Positions 46,001 through 54,400 of a stretch of 64,000 bases of DNA are shown here, piece after piece. How positions within the stretch are numbered: the first letter of the stretch is position 1; each line of letters begins with the position of its first letter. The translations under genes and the position numbers were made by a program. Origin of the DNA: Symbiodinium microadriaticum (lineage: Eukaryota > Sar > Dinophyceae > Suessiales > Symbiodiniaceae). The notes beneath the pieces are model-generated. The model worked only from the letters and a program-made list of their open reading frames with translations. It searched no databases and was not told the origin of the DNA. The stretch spans positions 200,677-264,676 of the forward strand of contig LSRX01000854.1 of the NCBI GenBank assembly GCA_001939145.1. The letters are read 5' to 3'.

Positions 46001-47719
46001 CCGCTGTATTATCCGAATTCGGGAGGCATACTCGCGACGAATATAAATGTAGGCGCCACCAGCATAATTCAGTACGGCCTGCCGGGACTTGAGCAGACAT
46101 GCGTGCATCAGCAACTGGCCGTTGAGGCTTTGGCTTCAAGAACCCACGTTCACTCAAGAGGTGATACACCTTGAACTCTTTTTTGAAGAAAGAAGAAGCT
46201 GTGCTCGCGAACGTCTTCGGCTCACAGCAGCCGGCCTGGAGCCCAAGTTTCGCCTTCGTTGAGAAGCGGACACCCAATTCCTCGGACGAGGACTCGTCGA
46301 ATATCCGCCCATCTCGCTTTGCTCTCCCCTCCAAGCCCCGACTCTAGGTCTTTAGGCCGGGCAGCCATCTCGAAGAGCTCCACGATAGCCTCACGGAAGA
46401 TGCCCACTCTCGGAACGGTCACCTCCAGGTCCAAATGTTGGAAGCCAAGGCTCCTGAGCTCAGCATGCTCCGACACTCACTCTTGAAAATGCGATGACTC
46501 CGATTGCACCGAGTCCGACAACTAAGCCAAATAGAGCTCAGCACGCAACACTTCAACTTCGAAAGAAACAGCTGCGTCATGCTGATGTGCTGAGACAGGC
46601 TCTCCACTTGTGTCTTGAGCAGCTGCGGATTGTTCGCGGCTGAGACGATCGAGGTAAGGCCGTTCATGAAGCGCATCGCCATGACTGACCTGTCAAAGGG
46701 TCGCCACCCCGAAAATGCCACCGTCAAATCTGCAGTATCATGCAGAAACCAGGTTGGACTCTGACTCCAGTGACTCAAGTGTCTAGTGTCTGACAAGCTC
46801 ATCTGCTTGAGCTCGAGCCTGGCTGTTTTGAAGAGGCTCTGCAGGCTTGGGGCCGCATCGAAGACTGCCGCGTAGATTGCCTCTCCTGCTGCGTCGCCTC
46901 AAGGCACCAGACTCTACAACTCCCATTTCCCATGGCAGACCCGATGCAAAACCGTACCGTCAGCATCGAAGTTGTACCAAGTCTCGACCGTTCAGTTGGG
47001 TGATGAAAATGTGCCATGCATCTTGGACCTCAGCCGTCAACCCGCTCGCAAGAGCCCTGCCCGGCTTCACAGCCCACTTACGGAACAGAAAATCCTCGAG
47101 TAAGGGAAGAACTTCCTGCATGACATCGAGCGGAAAATACGCCTCGGCACCCACAAGCGCGGTCATGCATGCTCAGAGCGTTGGTTGTACATTGCCATCT
47201 TATGACAACTTGAAATGCCTCCTCGAAGGTCGCATCATGCACTTCCAAATGTTTCTGGATGTTCTTGTCCGTGTCCTCCTCAGCCTCAGAAGTTCAGCCC
47301 TCTTTACATGCATCCGGTGCAAGTAAGAGTTGACACGACAAAATCACGTGCTTTATCTTCCCATCAGGCTGCGGGATTCTCATTCGGGATAGTGTCATCT
47401 CCAAGCTCATCTCCCTCGGCCTCGGCCGCGTCCTCTGTCGCCTCTTCCTGACACGAAACTTACAGAATCTGCCTTCGAAGGGGGTTCGAGGTCTACACCT
47501 CCAGCAAGCATGTTATCGTGATCTTCAGGCAGCGAGTGCCCGTGCCGTAAGCACTGTGCAAGTTTGTGGAGCCGCCCCGTGTGTGCCTACATGGGAGCTT
47601 ATGACTAAGGCGGCCTGGGGAACACTCCAAAGGCAGCTCTTCCTGGAGTTCTGGACTTGTGAAGATATGGCCTCCTCAACGTCGTCAGTCTCACCGTTTT
47701 CATCCGATTGGTCCGACAT
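40032..47719 (-). CDS. Multidomain globin / ankyrin-like / cation-channel protein, copy 1
   Basis: Conserved blocks, read in order on the minus strand over about 20 exons: acidic start 'MSDQSDENGETDDVEEA' (ATG at 47719); 'EEDTDKNIQKHLEVHDATF' (about 47270); three globin-like domains (about 47175-44490); 'VMKAINTNQAKALKKAVAIA' (about 44420); ankyrin-like 'SPFYWAIESGSLECARAMI' and 'LFTRHPEVVQRLC' (44240-43970); 'LLDGLVWRSR...RRVNYYV' (about 43870); 'LEWLVERHDPKIICHPCVVI' (about 43245); a six-transmembrane channel domain (about 42870-41205); 'LEFNEGDIGLAG' (about 41130); 'RRFGGSTAPGVPWPED' (about 40910); and a basic then Ser/Gly-rich tail with 'EKIVVKAMKTITDKKGG' (about 40260) to the stop at 40032. 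The same block order recurs in the next gene upstream, which supports the model. Expected location: membrane, with the globin part cytosolic. No such fusion is known to me as a characterised protein. Confidence 0.75.
40270..40292. repeat. CA dinucleotide repeat
   Basis: CACACA run near the last coding block of copy 1. Confidence 0.8.
40718..40745. repeat. AC dinucleotide repeat
   Basis: About thirteen AC units, probably intronic in copy 1. Confidence 0.9.
41163..42870 (-). CDS. Copy 1, six-transmembrane cation channel domain (exons)
   Basis: Segments on the minus strand: 'CRIFIYLGSMCRILYSSSAY' (about 42860-42790); 'IRLFYEDIKAGAFERIYRIP' (about 42175) then 'FGNLILLIILMLMCAQEPSS' (about 42005-41945). 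In the frame 41726-41163 there follow 'VAMLLYWLLLINFSIFSMQI', 'VFLFLLAAVFLLISFATAI', a pore-like loop 'DKGMESLLEMTLSMYPNEA', and the last helix 'VWVEICIVLFTILISIVFL' running into 'NLLVAQLNQAY'. Order and spacing match Ion_trans/TRP-polycystin-like channels. No S4 array of regular Arg/Lys every third residue is visible, so strong voltage gating is not suggested. Ion selectivity cannot be read. Confidence 0.8.
43780..44430 (-). CDS. Copy 1, ankyrin-like linker (exons)
   Basis: Exons 'VMKAINTNQAKALKKAVAIA' (about 44420-44330), 'VGTQSISPFYWAIESGSLEC' with 'ARAMIQDLLTIRADR' (44250-44137), 'YYYGVDHLFTRHPEVVQRLC' (about 44032-43970), and 'LLWPLLDGLVWRSR' with 'RRRVNYYV' (about 43900-43800). The helix-turn-helix look of 'SPFYWAIESGSLECARAMI' is ankyrin-like. 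It links the globin part to the membrane part and is strongly conserved in the other copy. Confidence 0.65.
44490..45140 (-). CDS. Copy 1, globin-like domain 3 (exons)
   Basis: 'RNVERMLKSHMGKPHSQEKA' and 'ISGLSPDDVTQLRRHIYQKL' (45132-44990), then 'RFFQVAPAGQDHFKQSTTRL' and 'YFIADKIFEMTMEMFHSPRM' (about 44885-44765), then 'DISALGLRHVGYAIPTELF' and 'FVSCAVEAVRMMTTDEVAEA' (44691 onward) and 'FRWSLTLISKILVR'. It aligns well with single-domain bacterial and flavohaemoglobin-type globins: Phe of 'DHFKQ' at CD1, His of 'LRHVGY' (44667-44665) at F8. An extra intron splits it just before 'DISALG'. Confidence 0.78.
44692..44752 (-). other. 61-bp intron within globin 3, absent from the paralogue
   Basis: The exon ...ATGGTGGAG joins GACATCTCA to give 'MMVEDISALG', exactly as in the uninterrupted frame of the other copy ('MVEDISGLG'). 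The intron starts GCTGGT and ends CTGCAG. Confidence 0.8.
45195..46115 (-). CDS. Copy 1, globin-like domain 2 (exons)
   Basis: 'YAGGAYIYIRREYASRIRII' followed by 'QRSWK' (46070-46000) gives an A-helix-like start. 'FSEMFLFNAAVMGF', 'WMTLILDQFHNIVTNVANSY' and 'LTLVLDKHEGQVHLSEFKA' (45555-45358) give E to F, with His (45390-45388) at the expected proximal position. After a 72-bp GC-AG intron (45357-45286), 'VMLSSLRSLVPKEWDSEHEV' gives G/H. The B/C part is weak, so this is the least certain globin of the three. Confidence 0.6.
45286..45357 (-). other. 72-bp intron absent from the paralogue
   Basis: The exon ends ...GAGTTCAAG and the next starts GCGGTGATG. The intron begins GCGCATG and ends TCCAAG. 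The other copy reads straight through ('LSEFKAVVLASL'), which fixes both borders well. It is a GC donor. Confidence 0.75.
46258..47175 (-). CDS. Copy 1, globin-like domain 1 (exons)
   Basis: A-helix 'LTAEVQDAWHIFITQL' (about 47050); B/C region 'GEAIYAAVFDAAPSLQSLF' (about 46890-46830), whose last Phe fits CD1; E-helix 'MRFMNGLTSIVSAANNPQLL' (about 46680); F/G 'SLGFQHLDLEVTVPRVGIF' (46452-46390), with the presumed proximal His codon at 46437-46435; and 'KARWADIRRVLVRGIG' as a weak H-helix. The spacing of CD1 Phe, F8 His and G-helix 'IFREAIVELF' is that of the globin fold. The 'AANNPQLLKTQVE' exon joins the 'SLGFQH' exon across an intron of about 150 bp bounded by short direct repeats (AGCCT). 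Confidence 0.72.
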
Positions 47720-48420
47720 CCCAACGCGCGGGGGGGGCGGCGCAAAGTCAGAGGTCGCGTGGGGGTCGCGAGCCAAACTTTGCAGCCATGCATTGTGTCA
47801 TGTGGTTTGCTGGCCAAAGACTGCAAGGAGCCGTGACACTGCTGCGAAACGAGAACATGCCTTTATTGCGTAAATCTTCTTTATCGCCTGGGCGTTGACG
47901 CCCGCGCCGGCAAAAAAATCAACAAGGTCCTGCCCTTCCTAGTGGCAGAAGTGCCACCTGCTTTCCAGCACCGAGTCGCATAAGTGTGCTGTGGTGAAGA
48001 GCAGGGGAGGTTGGCATAGCTTCGCTGCGACTTCCAGGCCGTCTGGCCAAAGGACTCCAAGCCAGCTCGCCCACTTTGGGCGAACTGTCGCTCTGGTTCT
48101 ATATCTGTTCTGTGAAACCTGAATTCGGCGGGACTTTAACCAGCATCTACGCAAGGACATGGACTGGTTGACAGCAGCAATTTTTTCTGCCGGCCGAGTG
48201 CCAGACCATGCTTTGGCATTGCTCTAAGACAACATGAAAGCTGAAAGAACCAAATTTCCATTGACAACCACCTGTTATCTGACCGAGCAAGTTTTGACGC
48301 ACTTCTCGCCTTCCCTGCCCGCCTGTCCATCGACGATTTAAAGGGGTGCCGGGCACGAAACAAGCATCTGATTGGAAACAATCGTTGGGACCCTTCCGGT
48401 CGCTTGAGGATACTAGGTCA
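47720..48420. other. Intergenic stretch between tandem copies
   Basis: About 700 bp between the stop of copy 2 (about 48421) and the proposed ATG of copy 1 (47719). I see no separate gene, TATA-like promoter or complete spliced-leader sequence. Confidence 0.45.
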
Positions 48421-51400
48421 CTAGGAGGACTCTTCCTCACTACTGCCAGACTTGTTGCTGGATCCGTCTGACATGGCCATAGACGATGCGCCACTCTGGC
48501 CGCCACCACCCCGTCTCTGCTTGTCGCCTGCGAAAACCAGCTCTGGCTCAGTTTGTCTTAACATGAGGCAAAGATATAATGAGAAATCCTCATATGTTCA
48601 ACAGCTTTGAGGACACATGCTGTGAAATCTCAGGTCCTCCTTGTCTGTGTGCTACCGTTTTTTTCAAGGCAGATGGCAGAATCGCTCCAAGAATCTTTAA
48701 ATCCATGGTTTAGGCTGGAATACTCTTGCCGAAATTCGCCACGGTCCTCTTCTCCATTGGTCTTAGTATCTGCTTCCTGCTACAGTAAGCTTCGCAATCT
48801 TTTTCGGGTTTTCATGACCAACTTTCTCAAGGCCTGGAAATTGGGCATGCTGCATCATCAAGTGAAGGTGCGATTAAAAAGGCCATGGGTCAGCTGCATC
48901 CGAGAAACGTCCTTTGTTCAGGTTCTTCGTTGTTCGGATGATCAGCTTCTCCTTGTCGATGTAAGCACTCAAGATGATTGAAGAGAACTGTCAACTTTGC
49001 AGTGGAGCTGCCCCCTCCCGAGTGATAGCCATGGCTTCACATGCAGGTTGTATAATCGTAAACGAGTCAAGTCTCTAGCTTCTCGAACTTATCCTCCTGT
49101 CCGTAATCGCCTCATGCCCGCGCAACAGACTATATAGACTGAAAGCAGCGAGCGACCTGAGAATGACGAGTGGCCTGGCTCTTCGGGCCATGGCATGGTC
49201 GGTGCAGTCGAGCCCCCGTAGCGGCGGATGGACTCAACACTGGTCGGGTGCTGACTGGCCGGCTCGAGTACCTGAATGCCTCCCGCCACCCCGACATCGC
49301 CCTCGTTGAATTCCTGGGGAAGCCAAGTTCTGCAACTCGTGACACTTGGCTTTGATATGAGGCCAGGGAGCAAGCCGTTCGTCGAAGTGCAACGACTCCA
49401 GAAAACGGGTCCAGCTCTTGCTCGACATGTTCTCCAAGGTGTACACAATAATATGAACCTAGGAGGTTGCTGCAGAAAGGTGCACGAAGCGGCAGGCGCA
49501 CTTGCATTGGAGAAATTCGCCAGGCAGGTCTCGCACGAAGAACTTGGTTCGCGGCCCGGTTTAAGCGTGCGAAGCCTTGCATGTCTTTGAAGCCGTGCTG
49601 GTAGGCTTGGTTCAGTTGTGCCACCAGCAAGCTCACGAGGAAGATGGTGACGAGGATGCAGAACGCATAGACCAGAAACTTAGACAGCCAGGTTCAGGGC
49701 AGCTGTGTTCCTATGCGGTAACTGCTTCCGTTTTTCGAGCTCCCAAGTGGCAAGCAAGACCATATCACTTCGGAGAGAATTCAGGGCCGCCCCCGAGTAG
49801 ATGTTGAGGGCAATCCTTGAGAATGACTTAGACACAACCGGTAGACCTAACCCTGGCAGATGGGTGGCGCCAGAGAATACAGACAAAATGCCAACGATGC
49901 CCAGACAGCACATGAAGACAGTTTATACAACCGCCTGTTACCGCTGCACGCCGAGCTTCTCAGCCAATGTTAACGAGCCCGATGGAATTCCTGAGAAGTC
50001 CTTCACAGAAACTCATCAACGACACTGGGATTCGTCGAGTAACTTGTGGCTTTCAGCTTTGGCGCCTCATCACTCTGGCCGCCTTGCTCCAGCGCGCTGA
50101 TGGATGAGGCTGAGGCCAAGATGATGAAGACGAAAGCCAACAAGAAAAGGCCAACCTGCGGCACCGCGTGAAGCAGGCATGCAGAAATCTGCCAAACGAG
50201 GTCAACGCGAGGCCTACAGCACGAAACACGGAGCACCTCAGAGAGGACACGCCCACATACCAGGATGAATGCAGAAATGCGCCTGTCAGTTCGGGCGAGC
50301 TTTCAACGCACACGTGCGAGGACAGCTCGGACGGCCAGACAGCCAAGGCGCATTGAGAAGACGGAGAGGTTCACAAGCAGGCCCCAGAACAGAATCATTG
50401 CCAAACCTTGGGACAAGTTGCAATGCTCTCACATGCTCTTGTACTTCATCTTCTTTGCCCTTGCAGCGGCAGGCCCTATGCCATTTCCTGCTCTGCCCTA
50501 CTCTGCCCTCCTGCCCCGCTTGCCCACCCTGCAGGTGCTGCCCTTGGACCTTTCATTGCCGAGAACTGTGCATGCTGCATCTTACAGCTGTCACCGAACC
50601 CACCAAAAATGGCTGCCCGTTGCCAGGTGATTCCACAAGTGGGCCTCTGGGGTCCTTTGGATGCCATGACATCTGAGTCTTTCCGCTAGGGGAGAAGATG
50701 AAAGCGCAACTCAGCTTCATTGCGATCCCAAACATCGGCATCGTGTGGTGTGATGCGTTCCGTTCTTGGCATAAGTTGGGCATTTCCACTCCGATGAAGG
50801 AGTGTGGAAGTTCGGATTCTTTCAAACAATGGAAGCCCAAGTTAGCAAGGGGTCCGCGTGCCTCCATAAAGTATGGACCCTCTGGCTGCGATCTCTGTCT
50901 ACTTTGTCGCGACATGTTTGAACCCATGCAAGTAGTTCTGGCAAGGGGCTGGAGAACACAGAATACATCCGCCTGCGGGCCAAGCCTTCAGCACAAGCCG
51001 TCGTGAAGAGGGTCTCGCTCCCACCCAGGCACCAGAACATCGGCTCTTGCGTTGCCATAATGACCAGGAGCCAAAGAAGGATCAAGCCCCCCAAGCCCTG
51101 CCATTCCTGCAAGTAATGCGGGATTGGTATCCGACAATACCGCTCCACATAGCCTCCTCTGCAGTCTGCGCAGAACATTCGGATCTGATCGAGGACCATC
51201 TTCATCATGCAGAAAACATAGATAAACATGCGGCAGGAGAAAAGTGCTATTCGCAGGGCTTCAGATCGATCTGCATCATCCACGGCTGACAGAACAGACT
51301 GGCTGACCTGACATGTTCCAAGATTGACTACCGTGTCACCTTACAGTACGCTGCTGGGTGGTTGTGGGATGTTGCCGAAACGACCTGTATCACACCAGGC

Positions 51401-54400
51401 TCTGGCAATCCACGGCCCGGTATACTTCTGGGTCGCAGATCATCAGTTTCAACAAAGAAGCGGCATGACCATCATGGAAGCATACAGGCTCACAAATTTT
51501 AACCAAGGTGCTAAGAACACGATGAAGGAGACAAGGAAGTGGATTCTACCCCGCAGAAAATGGAACTTGCTGATGCCGTCCCAGAGAATATCTGAAAAGA
51601 AAACTACTGCAGGATGGCCTGAGATTGGTTGGTCTCGGCACTAGGAGCTGTGCACGACGGCCGCTCTTGCACACGTGAGTCTCTACTTGGCAGGCTAGTC
51701 GCTGATGATGTCGGGATCGCCGTGCTCTTCCAGCCAACTGAGTGTCTCATTCGGGTTCCCTTCCAAGTCCTGAACCAGGTGCTTGACGTAGTAATTGACT
51801 CGCCTGGTGCCTCGGTGGCAGCAAACTGAACATGATCTTCCACCATGCAACTGAGGCCACCAGGCGACCTCTGTTGATCCACCGAGATCTCCAGACAAGG
51901 CCGCTGAAAAGTGGACGAAGCAGCACCGGCACATCAGTGATCAAGAACTGCACGACATCAGGATGCCGAGTAAACAGGTCGTCACATGCGAAATAGTAGA
52001 CATCGCGATCGGCTCGAATTGTCAGCAAGTCGTCCAGTATGGCTTTTGCGCTATTGAAGTTTCCACTCTTTATGGACCAATAAAAGGGCGAGATTGATTG
52101 GGCACCCACCGAAATGTTGAGGAGATCCTGGGCCCTCTTGCCCCGAGGCGACAAGGCCATGCCCTTCTTCAGGCTGATCTCGTCATTCGTGCTAATTGCC
52201 TTCATCACAACTGTGGATCCTTCTGAAATTGCCCGTACCAGGATCTTGGAGACCAGAGTGAGGGACCACTGAAACCCCGCTATGGCCGTCTCGCTTGCGG
52301 TGATTTCCCGAAACACATCCACAGCAGATGTCACGAAGGGAGAGAACAGTTCGGACGGAATCGAATATCCAACGTGGCGGAGGCCAAGCCCTGAGATATC
52401 CTCAACCATCGCACGCGGCTGCCGATACATCTCCAAGGTGAGTTCGATAATCTTGTCTGCGATGAAGTACAGTCTCGTCGACGATTGCTTAAAGAAGTCA
52501 GAGCCAGCCGGTGCCACTTTGAAGAAGTGCAAGAAAAATTCTTGCCGAATGGCTGCCATCGAGGCTTCGGGAAGGCTCATAAACAAATCCGAAAGTGCCT
52601 TTTCATGAACCTGGGCAGAAGCTTCCCGTGGATCATCAACAGAAACAGACGACAGCAAACGGAGTGCTGCTGTGGCCGCATTGCTGCTACGCAGACGAGG
52701 GGCCGGAGGCTTGCCAAGTACTTGTTTGAGCAATCGCTCCACGTTCCTAGTCTGCACTGCACCAGGGTCAGAATTGTGCAGGCTGCCGCGGCTGCAGAAG
52801 CTACAACCTTTGCGGAGCAAGTGTCTGCCAAAGCCAATTCCAGGCCACCTTCAAAGCTATTTCGCAGTTCGGCCCTAAGGCACAGTAACATTTGCCCTGC
52901 GAGTTACAGAAACATCGCGCCGAAAACCCAAAGCTGAGCCACTTCGTGATCGGAATCCCATTCAGTAGAGACTAAGGACCGCAAAGATGCCAGGACAACG
53001 GCTTTGAACTCCGACAGCACGAAAGTGCCTGCAAACGCACAAAGCTTGGACATGCTTCAGAACTGCTCGGAAGCAAAAGCCGAGGCAGGCGCCCTGGTAT
53101 TTCGAAAGCACCAATGCAAGGACGTCGCATTCCTCCTGCAGACGGTAGGGGTTGGCCACGTTGTTCGCGATGGCATCAAGCTGGTCCAGGATCAATGTCA
53201 TCCAGTCATGGTTCGTTAAGCCCATGACAGCTGCATTGAACAAAAACATGTCGTTGAATGAGCTGGGAACCATCATGCCATCGGTCTGCTTTGTGATGGC
53301 CACGCCCTCTCCATCAGCATCTCCAATAAGTGAGTCGTTGTCATCTCCCATTTCGCCTGACTTGCCTTTCAACCTCCCTGAAGGGGTCTTCATCTCTGCA
53401 GGTTCTGCCACGTCTGAAATTCCTGCCGCCTTTTTGTTGGCAGACTTCCAGCTGGTCTGGATGATTCGAATTCTGCTGGCATACCTCAGCTCTGATAGCG
53501 GAGCCTAGATAGCCGCGGACAAGATACGGTAAACCCAAACACTGGCTGTGTCAGCTTAACAACTGATTTCCGTCATTTCCTTCACTGTCAAGCGACTCTC
53601 GTCTGATGTAAATGAGGGCTCCTCCTGTATAGTTTAGCAACAGCTGGAAGCCGAATCTGGCTTGATCGGTAAGTCGTGGGCCGAGCTCCTGACATCAAGC
53701 AATGCATGGGATCTCTTGCTCATCACACCTGCACGCATGTGCAGGTTCTACGATGTACAGACACTGCTCGCTCTGCGACTGCAGTCACAACTACAAGTAT
53801 TAGGTCTCTGGCGACTTCCTGAAACTGCGTCCTGGTCGAAAAGTTCCAGAATAGCTTCACGGAAAATGTCCACACGTGGACTGCTGACTTCCTGAGCTTG
53901 GCAAGACTTCCTTTTTCCCAAAAACATCTCGGATGTTGGGTTCTCGTTAGGTTCTAACCCGGGGGCGAGCGTTCACGGAGGGTACGCGCGAGGTATTTCT
54001 GCGCGGGCGGGGTATGCTACGGAGGATGAGCGTCACGGAGGGTGCGCGGGGTATACGCACGGGGTACGCACGGGGTACGCACTGGGTACGGGCAGGGTAC
54101 GGGCGGGGCGGTGGGGCTATGGAGGGTACGGGCGATGTGAGTGTTAAAATGCGCGGGGGTACGCGCCGGCACGGGCAGGGTACGGGCAGGGCGGCGGGGC
54201 TACGGAGCGGGGTGGCCGGGCTACGGATGGCTACGGAGGATGAGCATTCATGGAGGGTACGAGCGGGGCACGGCGTACATGCCGGGTACGGGCGGGGTGG
54301 CCGCGGGCCGGGTACGGGCAGGGGGCGGAGGCAGGATGTGCGGACGCTCACCTGGGCCTTCCTGGCTTCCTAGCAAGCAGCTTTCCACATGCGCTGGAGG

